The translations under genes were made by a program, and so were the position numbers. A stretch of 64,000 nucleotides of DNA from Streptomyces sp. AP-93 (lineage in GTDB: Bacteria; Actinomycetota; Actinomycetes; Streptomycetales; Streptomycetaceae): NCBI RefSeq assembly GCF_022808175.1, contig NZ_JALGBX010000026.1, positions 84,299-148,298 on the forward strand. The letters are read 5' to 3'. The notes beneath the pieces were generated by a model that was not told the origin of the DNA, did no database searches, and worked only from the letters and a program-made list of their open reading frames with translations. This document shows positions 8,525 to 19,064 of the stretch, one piece after another (the stretch's first letter is position 1; each line of letters starts with the position of its first letter).

Positions 8525-9277
8525 GTGAAGAAGTTCTCAGTGATCGGCATAGGCGCGGGCGACCCGGACCACCTGACCCTCCAGGCGGTCAAGGCGATCG
8601 GCGCGGCGGACGCATTCCTCATCCTGGAGAAGGGCGAGGAGAAGGCGGATCTGACCGGGCTGCGGCGGGCGATGCTCGACGCGCACGCCCGCCCCGGACA
8701 CCGGCTGGTGGAGGGCCGCGATCCCGACCGCGACCGGACGCCCTCCGACTACACCCCCACGGTGGACGGCTGGCGCAGCGCGCGGGCCGAGCTCTTCGAG
8801 CGGTTCATCGCGGAGGACCTGGCGGAGGGGGAGACGGGCGCGTTCCTGGTGTGGGGCGACCCCTCGCTCTACGATTCCACGCTCGCGATCCTCGACGAGG
8901 TGCTGGAGAAGGGCCGGGTCGCCTTCGAGCACGAGGTGGTGCCCGGCATCAGCAGCATCTCCTCGCTGCTGGCCCGCCACCGCACCAACCTCAACCGGGT
9001 GGGCCGTCCGGTCCAGATCACCACCGGGCGCCGGCTCGCGGAGGGCTGGCCGGACGGTGTGGACGACGTGGTGGTGATGCTGGATGCCCGCCACGCTTTC
9101 ACCGCCCACCTCGACCAGGACCTGTACATCTACTGGGGTGCGTACGTCGGCACCCCCGACGAGATCCTGGTCTCGGGGAAGCTGGCGGAGGTCGCCGGCC
9201 GGATCGAGGAGCTGCGCACCGAGGCCCGCGCCCGCAAGGGCTGGATCATGGATACGTACCTGCTCCGGCGCGGCTGA
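8525..9277 (+). CDS. cobF: Precorrin-6A synthase (deacetylating) CobF
   Basis: A 250-residue SAM-dependent methylase of the cobalamin ring-forming family. In the aerobic B12 pathway CobF methylates C-1 of precorrin-5 and releases acetate to give precorrin-6A. The N-terminal VIGIGAGDPDHLTLQA is the methylase signature, the second SAM-site region is FLVWGDPSLYD, and VVPGISSISS matches the conserved central loop. The GTG start at 8525 sits 9 bp from the divergent lutA start. No other cob gene is nearby, so it is a solitary member of the pathway here. Its B12 role is of interest because the nrdD leader 4 kb away carries a B12 riboswitch. Confidence 0.92.
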   Translation: MKKFSVIGIGAGDPDHLTLQAVKAIGAADAFLILEKGEEKADLTGLRRAMLDAHARPGHRLVEGRDPDRDRTPSDYTPTVDGWRSARAELFERFIAEDLAEGETGAFLVWGDPSLYDSTLAILDEVLEKGRVAFEHEVVPGISSISSLLARHRTNLNRVGRPVQITTGRRLAEGWPDGVDDVVVMLDARHAFTAHLDQDLYIYWGAYVGTPDEILVSGKLAEVAGRIEELRTEARARKGWIMDTYLLRRG

Positions 9278-9281
9278 GGCC

Positions 9282-10499
9282 TTAGGGCAGGTAGGAGGGC
9301 AGGACCTCGGCGAGCCGTTCGTACTCCTCGGCCCGGTTGTAGATCTGCCCGCTCACCCGGATCCCGCCGCCGCCCGGCCAGGGCCAGATCAGTACCCGGA
9401 TCCGCTGCTCGGCCGCGATCCGCTCGCGCAGGTCGCGGGCGGCGTCCGGGGTCTCGGCCATCCCGGGCGGCAGCCGCAGCGTGCGCAGGGCCAGGCCCTC
9501 GGTGTGCGGGAGCGGGACGATTCCGGGGATCCCGGCGAGCAGCGCCGCGCCGTAAGCGGCCAGCGCGCTGTTGTGGGCCCGTACCTTGGCGGCGTCGAGC
9601 TCCTCCAGCAGGTCGAGCCCGTCCGGGGCGGCGAGCCAGCCGGTGTAGTCGAAGGTGGCGCGGTTCTCCACGGAGCGCGGGAAGCCGAGGTGGTCCTCCC
9701 AGGAGGGCACCGGCGGCCGGACCCGGTCGCGGTGGTGCGGGGCGACGGACAGGATCGCGGTGCCGGACGGGGCGTAGGCCCATTTGTGGAGGTTGCCGAA
9801 CCAGAAGTCGGCGCCCCCGCCCAGGGGGTCCGGGATCATGCCGGGGGCGTGGGCGCCGTCGACGATGGTGGTGACGCCCCGCTCGGCGAGTTCGGCGAGC
9901 AGCCGGGGCGAGGCGATGATCCGGGCGGTGGGCGAGCTGATGTGGTCGAGTACGGCGACCCGGGTCCGCGGGGTGATCCCGGCCAGCACGGCTTCCCGTA
10001 CGGCGTCCTCGTCGGGGAGCTCCGTGCCCAGGGCCACGGTGGTGAGCGGGGCGCGCCGGGCGGCGGCCGCGACGACCGTGCCGTAGCCGTGGTCGGTGAC
10101 CAGGATCTCGTCGCCGGCGGCGAACTGCACGGCGTCGAGGGCCAGGTTGGCGGCCTCGGTGGCGTTGGTCACGAAGGCGAGCCCGGCAGGATCGGCGCCG
10201 AGCCGGGCGGCGATCCGGCTCCGGGCCTCGACGAGCCGGCCGGGGGCGCCGATGAAGAAGGTGTCGGGGTCGGCGTGCGCCTGGGCCCGCAGGGCGGCCT
10301 GTGTCTCCTGGACGGGGATCGGCACCGCTCCGAACGACCCGTGGTTCAGGTGGCTGACGTCCTCGGAGAGCCGGAACAGCTCCCGCCCGCCCGGGAATTC
10401 GGCGGGGCGGCGTACGGACCCGCTGGGCGAGGCGGCCCCGGCCCGCCCGGCGGCGTCGGTGGGGTCGGCGCGGTCGGTCGGCTCGGCGGGCTGGGTCAC
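9282..10499 (-). CDS. Class V aminotransferase (isopenicillin N epimerase-like)
   Basis: A 405-residue PLP enzyme of fold type I. HLNHGSFGAVP near the start and TNATEAANLAL are typical of the isopenicillin N epimerase/cysteine desulfurase-like group; the PLP Asp/His region is VDGAHAPGMIP and the Schiff-base lysine is in FGNLHKWAYAPSG. The GTG at 10499 is preceded by GGAGG seven bases away; longer forms from ATG 10541 or 10583 lack such a site. The substrate is unknown; the name epimerase comes from similarity only. It is convergent with cobF, the two stops being 4 bp apart. Confidence 0.85.
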   Translation of the reverse strand: MTQPAEPTDRADPTDAAGRAGAASPSGSVRRPAEFPGGRELFRLSEDVSHLNHGSFGAVPIPVQETQAALRAQAHADPDTFFIGAPGRLVEARSRIAARLGADPAGLAFVTNATEAANLALDAVQFAAGDEILVTDHGYGTVVAAAARRAPLTTVALGTELPDEDAVREAVLAGITPRTRVAVLDHISSPTARIIASPRLLAELAERGVTTIVDGAHAPGMIPDPLGGGADFWFGNLHKWAYAPSGTAILSVAPHHRDRVRPPVPSWEDHLGFPRSVENRATFDYTGWLAAPDGLDLLEELDAAKVRAHNSALAAYGAALLAGIPGIVPLPHTEGLALRTLRLPPGMAETPDAARDLRERIAAEQRIRVLIWPWPGGGGIRVSGQIYNRAEEYERLAEVLPSYLP

Positions 10500-10625
10500 G
10501 TGGGACCTCCGTGGGTGCGGCGCGGCTGTCGGACCGATCATGCCCCGCCGCCCACCCGGAGCGACAGCCCCTTCCCCGGCCATCGCGGCCGCGGCCGCCG
10601 GGTCCTCAAGGCGGCCGCCGTGCCC

Positions 10626-11264
10626 TCAGGCCGCCGGCGGGCGCACGGTCTGGCGGTGGGTGGGCCGTGCGCCCAGTTCCGCGAGCCAGTCGTCCAGGGC
10701 GGCCATGGCGGGCACGTCCAGGAGGGCCGGGTCCACCGTGGTGCGGAGCTGGTGGGGCACCCCCGAGGCGAGGAGCAGGCGCAGGCTGCGCTCCGCCGAG
10801 GCGGCCGCGTGGCCGATGCCCGTGACCTTCTCGTACCGGCCGGGCGGGGCCTTGACGTCGAAGCCGACCCAGTCCAGCAGGCCCGCATCCAGCAGCCGGG
10901 CCAGGCGGCGGGGGAAGGCTCCCCCGGTGTGGAGGCCGACCTCCAGGCCCAGCGCGCGGGCCTCCCGTACGGCCTGCGGCAGACCGCGCTGGAGCAGCGG
11001 TTCGCCGCCCGAGAAGACGATCCCGTCGAGGAGCCCCGTCCGGTGGGCCAGGTGGCCGAGCACCTCGTCCCAGGGGACGGCGGCGGGGGCCCGGGCGGGC
11101 AGCAGGCCGGGGTTGTGGCAGTAGCCGCACCGCCAGGGGCAGCCCTGGCAGAAGACGGTGGTCACCAGCCGGCCGGGCCAGTCGCAGGTGGACAGCCTGG
11201 ACCAGCCGCCGATGCGGATGACTCCGGCCGGGGTCGCGGCGCCGGTCGCGGCGGCGCCGGTCAC
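10626..11264 (-). CDS. nrdG: Anaerobic ribonucleotide reductase activase NrdG
   Basis: A 212-residue radical SAM protein. The cluster motif is C-Q-G-C-P-W-R-C-G-Y-C, giving CxxxxxxCxxC-like cysteines of the NrdG/PFL-activase type, and the glycine motif is FSGGEPLLQ. It uses SAM to create the glycyl radical on NrdD. The GTG start at 11264 overlaps the nrdD stop by four bases (GTGA), so it is translationally coupled to nrdD. The segment VGFDVKAPPGRYEKVTG is also conserved among activases. Confidence 0.9.
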   Translation of the reverse strand: MTGAAATGAATPAGVIRIGGWSRLSTCDWPGRLVTTVFCQGCPWRCGYCHNPGLLPARAPAAVPWDEVLGHLAHRTGLLDGIVFSGGEPLLQRGLPQAVREARALGLEVGLHTGGAFPRRLARLLDAGLLDWVGFDVKAPPGRYEKVTGIGHAAASAERSLRLLLASGVPHQLRTTVDPALLDVPAMAALDDWLAELGARPTHRQTVRPPAA

Positions 11265-13039
11265 ACCGCCGCCTTGAAGGGAACGCGCTCCGCGTGTTCG
11301 CCCTTCTTGCCGATGTTGAAGGAGGACACCGGGCGGTGGTAGCCCATGACCCGGGTCCACACCTCGCACGCCGCCCCGCACGTGGGGCAGTGGGGCTGCT
11401 CCCCCGCCAGGTAGCCGTGGTCCGCGCAGATGGAGAAGGTGGGGGTCACCGTCAGGTACGGGAGCCGGAAGGTCTCCAGCGAGCGCCGGACCAGCTTGCG
11501 GCAGGCCTCGGCCGTCGGGATCCGCTCGGGGGTGTACAGGTGCAGGACGGTGCCGCCCGTGTACTTGGCCTGCAGCTCGTCCTGGCGCTCCAGCGCCTCG
11601 AAGGGGTCGTCGGTCCAGCCGACGGGCAGCTGGGAGGAGTTGGTGTAGTACGGGTTGGCGTCGGTGCCGGCCTGGAGGATGCCGGGGAAGCGGGCCCGGT
11701 CCTCCTTCGCGAAGCGGTACGTCGTGCCCTCGGCGGGGGTGGCCTCCAGGTTGTAGAGGTGGCCGGTGCTCTCCTGGAAGTCGACCATCCGGGCCCGGAC
11801 CCGGTCCAGGAGGCGGACCGCGAGGGCGTGGCCCTCGGGCGCGGTGATGTCGTACGCGTCCCCGCTGAAGTTGCGGACCATTTCGTTGACGCCGTTCACG
11901 CCGATGGTGGAGAAGTGGTTGCGCAGGGTGCCCAAGTACCGCTTGGTGTAAGGGAAGAGACCGCCGTCGATGAGGTCCTGGACGGTGATCCGCTTCAGTT
12001 CGAGGCTGTCCTTGGCGAGCTCGCACAGCCGGTCCACCTCGGCCAGCAGCCGCGGCTCGTCACCCGCGTGGAGGTGCCCGAGGCGGGCGCAGTTGAGGGT
12101 GACCACGCCGAGGGAGCCGGTCTGCTCGGCGCTGCCGAAGAGGCCGTTGCCGCGCCCCCGCAGCTCGGTCAGGTCGAGCTGGAGCCGGCAGCACATGGAG
12201 CGGATCATGTTCGGTTCGAGCTCGGAGTTGATGAAGTTCTGGAAGTACGGGAGCCCGTACTTGGCGGTCATCGCGAAGAGCCGCTCGGCGTTCTCGCTCT
12301 CCCAGGGGAAGTCCCGGGTGATGTTGTAGGTGGGGATGGGGAAGGTGAACACCCGGCCGGTGGCGTCGCCTTCCGTCATCACCTCGATGTACGCCCGGTT
12401 GATCATGTCCATCTCGGCCTGGAGCTCGCCGTAGGTGAAACCGGTCTCCTCCCCCGCGACCACGGGGATCTGCTCGCGCAGGTCCTCGGGGCAGGTCCAG
12501 TCGAAGGTGAGGTTGGTGAAGGGGGTCTGGGTGCCCCAGCGCGAGGGCACGTTCAGGTTGTGCACGAGCTCCTGGACGCACTGCCTGACCTGGGCGTACG
12601 TCATCGAGTCGAGGCGGACGTAGGGCGCGAGGTACGTGTCGAAGGAGGAGAAGGCCTGGGCGCCCGCCCATTCGTTCTGCAGGGTGCCGAGGAAGTTCAC
12701 GATCTGGCCGACGGCCGAGGACAGGTGCTTCGCCGGGGCGGAGTCGATCTGTCCGGGGACTCCGCCCAAGCCCTCGGTCAGCAGGGTGCGCAGGGACCAG
12801 CCGGCGCAGTAGCCGCAGAGCATGTCCAGGTCGTGGATGTGGAGGTCGCCCTCGCGGTGGGCGCGGGCCACGGCGGCGGGATAGACCTGTTCCAGCCAGT
12901 AGTTCGCGGTGACCTTGCCGGCGGTGTTCAGGATGAGCCCGCCGAGCGAGTAGCCCTGGTTGGCGTTGGCGTTCACCCGCCAGTCCCGGCGGTCCAGGTA
13001 TTCGGTCACGGTCTCTACGGCATCAATGACAGCAGTCAC
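11261..13039 (-). CDS. nrdD: Class III (anaerobic) ribonucleoside-triphosphate reductase NrdD
   Basis: A 592-residue glycyl-radical enzyme that reduces ribonucleotides to deoxyribonucleotides without oxygen. Family blocks are NANANQGYSLGGLIL, DLHIHDLDMLCGYCAGWSL and PSRWGTQTPFTNLTFDW; the zinc and radical end of the protein has ICADHG, HCPTCG and RVMGYHRPVSSFNIGKK, where the Gly of VMGY is the expected radical site. No ATP-cone is seen at the N-terminus, so overall allosteric control by that domain is absent. GTG 13039 follows GGGAGGG. Transcription probably starts near two NrdR boxes, and the leader contains a cobalamin riboswitch. A class III enzyme is unexpected in a supposedly strict aerobe. 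Confidence 0.92.
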   Translation of the reverse strand: MTAVIDAVETVTEYLDRRDWRVNANANQGYSLGGLILNTAGKVTANYWLEQVYPAAVARAHREGDLHIHDLDMLCGYCAGWSLRTLLTEGLGGVPGQIDSAPAKHLSSAVGQIVNFLGTLQNEWAGAQAFSSFDTYLAPYVRLDSMTYAQVRQCVQELVHNLNVPSRWGTQTPFTNLTFDWTCPEDLREQIPVVAGEETGFTYGELQAEMDMINRAYIEVMTEGDATGRVFTFPIPTYNITRDFPWESENAERLFAMTAKYGLPYFQNFINSELEPNMIRSMCCRLQLDLTELRGRGNGLFGSAEQTGSLGVVTLNCARLGHLHAGDEPRLLAEVDRLCELAKDSLELKRITVQDLIDGGLFPYTKRYLGTLRNHFSTIGVNGVNEMVRNFSGDAYDITAPEGHALAVRLLDRVRARMVDFQESTGHLYNLEATPAEGTTYRFAKEDRARFPGILQAGTDANPYYTNSSQLPVGWTDDPFEALERQDELQAKYTGGTVLHLYTPERIPTAEACRKLVRRSLETFRLPYLTVTPTFSICADHGYLAGEQPHCPTCGAACEVWTRVMGYHRPVSSFNIGKKGEHAERVPFKAAV

Positions 13040-13060
13040 GGCGGCCCTCCCACGAGGCTC

Positions 13061-13190
13061 GGCACGGAAGAATGGCGGGCTCTTCTGAAAGCCCGTGCCG
13101 GCAGGTGTCGGACTCGTCCGCCGTGGCGGATTCACCGTTGCGGGGCAGTCCCGGATTCCCACCGGGTTCCCTGTTGCCTCGGTCGGGGGA
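13061..13190 (-). promoter_or_regulatory. Cobalamin (adenosylcobalamin) riboswitch in the nrdDG leader
   Basis: Read on the minus strand the leader has GGCAACAGGGAA, then CGGTGGGAATCC, GGGACTGCCCCGCAAC and finally the B12 box GAGTCCGACACCTGCC (13115-13100), in the order and spacing of the cobalamin aptamer. Downstream, GGCACGG (13099-13093) can pair with CCGTGCC (13067-13061) or part of it can form CGGGCT/AGCCCG (13095-13090 with 13081-13076). These two pairings exclude each other and are a plausible expression platform ahead of the nrdD ribosome site. Known behaviour of this class predicts repression when B12 is plentiful. Confidence 0.88.
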
Positions 13191-13214
13191 AGCCCCGCCG
13201 AACCGGCGAGGCCA

Positions 13215-13262
13215 ACACTACATATAGATGTGACGGCGGAGCACCACCACTACATATGGGGT
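13215..13262 (-). promoter_or_regulatory. Tandem NrdR boxes upstream of nrdDG
   Basis: Two 16-bp sites share ACTACATAT: 13215-13230 and 13247-13262. On the minus strand they read CATCTATATGTAGTGT and ACCCCATATGTAGTGG, 13 and 12 matches to the NrdR consensus (ACACWATATATWGTGT). Their starts are 32 bp apart, about three helical turns, which is the classic spacing for this ATP/dATP-sensing repressor of ribonucleotide reductase genes. Confidence 0.8.
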
Positions 13263-13324
13263 GACGAAGGTCCCGCACCCAGGGACTTCGTCCCCTGCGG
13301 AGCAGCGGCCGGAGCCCTGCGGAC

Positions 13325-15040
13325 TCAGCTCCGGCCGCTGGTGGCGGCCTGGTACTGGAGGTCCTGGACCTCCACCGTGCGGTCCACCCGGTGCCGCAGC
13401 TCCACCCGGGCCCCGGCCCGGCCGTCCCGCACCACGGCCGCCGAGCCGGCGCCCGGCCTCAGGGGCAGCAGCTCGGAGTGGACCCCGGCCGGGGCCGCGT
13501 GCGCGTCCTCGGCCGCCCCCACGGCCGTACGGATGCTCGCGGGCGCGGTCAGGAAGCTCAGCACCTCCACCGTGTCCCGGGCCGCGGCGCTGCCGCCCCG
13601 CAGCGACATCACGAGGGACTGGCCGCCGCTCGGGTCGGCGGCGGCGAACTGGGTGCGCGAGCTCAGGTACAGCGTGTCCCGGACGATCTTCGGCCAGCCG
13701 CCCGTCTTGAACCGGGTGAGGTAGTACGAGGAAAGGTCCAGGTAGGCGTGGCCGTTGTGCAGGGAGGGCGCGAACTGGCTGCCCTCGCTGTAGTCGTTCC
13801 AGGTGGTGAGCTGGACCCAGTCGGCCCCGTCCTCGATGGCGCGGTTCCATGTGGCGCGCAGGGTCGCGGTGTTGCCCGCCTCGTCGTAGATGCCCTGGTT
13901 GGGGCGGGCGTCCTGGACGGATACGGGCTGCATCCAGATCTTGCCCGCGGCGTGGGCGCGCCGCACGTCGCGCGTGGAGCTCTCCTGGCCGACGTAGCTG
14001 CGGCTGCCCCACTCGGAGAATCCGTAGCTGATGGGCTCGAAGGCGCCGCTGTGCGCGCCGAAGTCGAGGAAGAGCGGGACGAAGGCGGTACGGATGCCGT
14101 GGCGGGACTTCAGGACGTCCATGACCCGGGTCCACCAGGCGACGCTCTTCTCCTCCGCCTTGAACGGCGAGACGACCAGCCGTCCGTCGGGGAGCCGGTG
14201 GGCGGCCGGGGACTTGCCGAGTTCCGCGAGGAGGTCGGCGAGCACGGCCGGGTCGTCGGTGCCCAGGGAGGTCATGTCCGGCATCAGCATGACCTTGAAG
14301 GCCGGGTCCACCGAACGGGCCGCCTCCATCAGGAGGTTGCAGCGTTCGAGGTTCTTGCCGGAGAGGGAGAGCAGGTCGAGGGTGAATCCGTCGATGCCGG
14401 CGGCACGGGCCGTGCGGACCTCCTGCTGGAGGTTGGCGAGCTCCCAGTTCCCGGTGCGGGGCGGGACGGGCAGCGGCCGGTCGCGCAGCAGGCCGCCGTA
14501 GCGCGCGTGCTTGCCGTTCTCGCCGTCCGGCTTCAGGTAGTTGCGGGTGTAGTAGTCGACCTCGGCGTCCGCGTTGTCCAGGGAGAGCGGGTACGGGGTG
14601 AAGTAGTGGGCGAAGACCAGCTTCTTGCCGGCGGCGCCGGAGCGCAGGGCGGCCGGCTGCGGCAGGTCGAAGGGCAGGGCTCCGGTGGGGCGCGCTCCGC
14701 CGTCCGTACCGGAGCCCTGGGGCTTCGGGTCCGGGGCCCGCCCGCCCGGGCTCTGCGGGGCGGTGGCGCCCGGGGCGGAGGCGGTGGGGCCGGTGGTGGT
14801 GGGCGCGGGGCTGTCGCCGGGGGTCCCGGGCAGCGTGCCGGCCGGGACGGGTCCCGAGCGGGTCCGTGCGTCCGCGACGGTACGGGGCTCCCAGGCGATG
14901 CCCGTCGCGGCGAGGACGCCCACGAGGAGGAAGGCGGACAGGAGGAGGCTCAGCAGGGGTCTCCGACGCCGGAAGCCCGCACGGCGCCGGTGCGACGCGG
15001 GTCTCGTGCCCCGCCCTGCCCGACGTCGGTCCGCACTCAT
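13325..15040 (-). CDS. Secreted glycoside hydrolase family 71-like (alpha-1,3-glucanase)
   Basis: A 571-residue exported enzyme. Residues 1-50 hold an Arg-rich start and one hydrophobic helix (LLSLLLSAFLLVGVLAATG), then about 80 residues of Pro/Thr/Gly-rich linker. The catalytic part starts near KKLVFAHYFTPYPLSLDN and continues with DYYTRNYL, GIDGFTLDLL and WVQLTTWNDYSEGSQF, all typical of GH71 mutanase-like proteins that cut alpha-1,3-glucan. A beta-rich C-terminal domain of about 120 residues follows. ATG 15040 is chosen for its GGGGAGGGG site; an in-frame extension to 15127 lacks one. Substrate is inferred from family only. Confidence 0.82.
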   Translation of the reverse strand: MSADRRRAGRGTRPASHRRRAGFRRRRPLLSLLLSAFLLVGVLAATGIAWEPRTVADARTRSGPVPAGTLPGTPGDSPAPTTTGPTASAPGATAPQSPGGRAPDPKPQGSGTDGGARPTGALPFDLPQPAALRSGAAGKKLVFAHYFTPYPLSLDNADAEVDYYTRNYLKPDGENGKHARYGGLLRDRPLPVPPRTGNWELANLQQEVRTARAAGIDGFTLDLLSLSGKNLERCNLLMEAARSVDPAFKVMLMPDMTSLGTDDPAVLADLLAELGKSPAAHRLPDGRLVVSPFKAEEKSVAWWTRVMDVLKSRHGIRTAFVPLFLDFGAHSGAFEPISYGFSEWGSRSYVGQESSTRDVRRAHAAGKIWMQPVSVQDARPNQGIYDEAGNTATLRATWNRAIEDGADWVQLTTWNDYSEGSQFAPSLHNGHAYLDLSSYYLTRFKTGGWPKIVRDTLYLSSRTQFAAADPSGGQSLVMSLRGGSAAARDTVEVLSFLTAPASIRTAVGAAEDAHAAPAGVHSELLPLRPGAGSAAVVRDGRAGARVELRHRVDRTVEVQDLQYQAATSGRS

Positions 15041-15393
15041 CCTGACCCCTCCCCCGAATATGCCCGCGCCATGCCCGCACATCGGGCGGCACAGCAGAAG
15101 TACAGCGGATTCCGGGCCCCCGGACAACTGTTCTCCGGGGCGGCTGCGAGCGGGCCGCGGGGCGAATGCGGGGCTACGGGCGTCCCGCCTGCGACGGGAG
15201 CCTCAGCCCACGGGCTCCGCGTCATTGGACAAAGGCACGCCACCTGTACAACTGCTGCGATCACCGGGCGCCACGGGCGATTCACCGGAATAGGGAATTC
15301 CCCTGGCCTTTCGAAGAAAGTGGCGCATAATCGTCTTCATGCGGCTTGAAACTACCCTCTTGCCGCGGATGGTCACGTATGCAGGGGGGCATC

Positions 15394-15858
15394 GTGCCGA
15401 TGAGGGAATCCAGAGGCGCCGGTAGTACGTTCCCGGCGACCTCCGCGGAGCTGTCCCGTCTTTTCACCGCCGTGCGGCGGGGCAAAGTGCTGACCGTCAC
15501 AGGACGGTTCCGCGAGCCCCGGAGCCTGCTCGTGCGGGAGATCGGGCGACGGCTCGCGTCCAATTTCTACGACGGCGTGGCCGTGGTGTCCATGGACCAG
15601 CGGTTCGGAGTCCGGGACCTGACCGCCGCGCTGGGCTGCGTACCGGGCATGCCGTTCCTGCCGTGCGGCACGTCGAACGCCGCCGCGTCGTGGCTGGCGG
15701 AGCGCGACATGCTGCTCGTACTCGACGGCTGCGAACACCTCGCGTCCGAGGCCCTGGACTGGCTGCGCGAACTGCTCGCCGTGGCTCCCGGACTGCGGAT
15801 CCTGGCCGCCGGACGCGACCCGCTGGCCTTCGCACCAGAGCAGGTGCACCCACTGTGA
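15394..15858 (+). CDS. Degenerate STAND/AfsR-type ATPase fragment without P-loop
   Basis: About 154 residues resembling the start of the NB-ARC-like ATPase domain found in AfsR and LuxR-type regulators. The beta1 strand is present as VLTVTGRF, but the expected Gly-rich Walker A is replaced by REPRSLL, with no GK[ST]. The Walker B-like strand MLLVLDGCEHL and the following LRILAAGRDPL (normally TSREPL) are recognisable. The protein stops there, lacking the rest of the ATPase, the DNA-binding domain and the repeats. GTG 15394 follows GGGGGG; ATG 15400 is possible. It may be a relic or a small non-hydrolysing protein. Confidence 0.55.
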   Translation: MPMRESRGAGSTFPATSAELSRLFTAVRRGKVLTVTGRFREPRSLLVREIGRRLASNFYDGVAVVSMDQRFGVRDLTAALGCVPGMPFLPCGTSNAAASWLAERDMLLVLDGCEHLASEALDWLRELLAVAPGLRILAAGRDPLAFAPEQVHPL

Positions 15859-15900
15859 CCAGGTACGTAGACGGGTCCGCCATAAACGGGTCCGCCGCGA

Positions 15901-15944
15901 ACGGGTCCGCCCCGGTCGGCGACTGCCGACCGGGGCGGACCCGT
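15901..15944. terminator. Bidirectional hairpin between convergent genes
   Basis: A perfect 20-bp stem (15901-15920 with 15925-15944) and a GACT loop lie between the convergent ATPase fragment and idh. The left arm starts with ACGGGTCCGCC, which also occurs at 15871 and 15886, a 15-nt period. The stem is strong enough to stop transcription from both sides; there is no U tract. Confidence 0.7.
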
Positions 15945-15982
15945 GGAAGCGGTGGAGGCGGTGGGCCTCAGCCCCGCGGACT

Positions 15983-18202
<2,220 letters not shown>

Positions 18203-18436
18203 CGGATGCTCCGCTCCACAGTCTGCGTCTCTCGTCTGCAACATTGCTCGACATCAAGATATCTCGTGATCGGGCCGGTCTGGACAGCCCCCCGACGCAA
18301 GCCCGTACGAGACACGCGTCACGCTCGATGGCCGGGGCCGCCCGGGCCCGCCCGGTCGGCCCCGGAACGGCGAAAGCGCCGCCACCGGCTGCTTTCAGCC
18401 GGGGCGACGCTCGGGCACTACCGCTTACGGACCTGC

Positions 18437-18790
18437 TCAGGCGTGGACGGCCTTCGGGCTCGGGCCGTACTGGTTCGGGTTCGGGTGGCCCTCGGTGGCC
18501 ATCAGGACGATCGCCCAGATCCAGCCGACGAGCGGGATGAAGGCGACGAGGATGAACCAGCCGGACTTGCCCTGGTCGTGCAGGCGGCGGACGGAGACTC
18601 CGAGGTTCGGCAGGAAGGTGGCCAGCGCGTAGATCAGGTAGAGCAGCGGGGAGGTGGTGAGGACCGCGTCGAGGATGGCGACGATGATCAGCGCGGCGGT
18701 GTTGAAGAGGAAGAACATCCAGAACTCCTGGCGGCGCGCGCGGCCGGAGAAGTCGACGTACTTCTTCAGAACATCGGTGTAGTAGTGCAT
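18437..18790 (-). CDS. DUF805 membrane protein
   Basis: A 117-residue protein of the DUF805 family. It starts MHYYTDVLKKYVDFSGRAR-R-Q-E-FW, the characteristic cytoplasmic segment, then has three to four hydrophobic helices with the conserved SVRRLHDQGKSGWFIL loop between them. Function unknown; it resides in the cytoplasmic membrane. The ATG at 18790 follows GGGGGGACTC; an upstream in-frame ATG lacks a ribosome site. It is a monocistronic gene between idh and a divergent epimerase gene. The 275 bp before the epimerase hold no gene. Confidence 0.88.
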   Translation of the reverse strand: MHYYTDVLKKYVDFSGRARRQEFWMFFLFNTAALIIVAILDAVLTTSPLLYLIYALATFLPNLGVSVRRLHDQGKSGWFILVAFIPLVGWIWAIVLMATEGHPNPNQYGPSPKAVHA

Positions 18791-19064
18791 GAGTCCCCCC
18801 AAGAGACGCTGTGTCGGCCGGTCCCCGATGGAGCGAGCCGGGGCAGAACTTATGCCTCGCTTACCTCGCGGTCAAGCCACTTGACGCGGCACCAAAAGGG
18901 TTACTTTTCGCCGCTCGACGGCTCAAACACACCGGCACCGGGCGCAACATGGGACCCTCTGCCCCCGTTCCGTCACCACCCGTGACGAAATGACCTGACG
19001 GAAGTCTTACGGCGGGGCGTGGGAGCCCCCCCTGCGACCCCCCGAAGTCCGTAACGTCCCGGTC

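Noticed and set aside
13218..15092. Alternative minus-strand frame over the GH71 gene
   Set aside because: The frame ending at 13325 carries the GH71 motifs and signal peptide; the other has only Arg/Pro-rich sequence.
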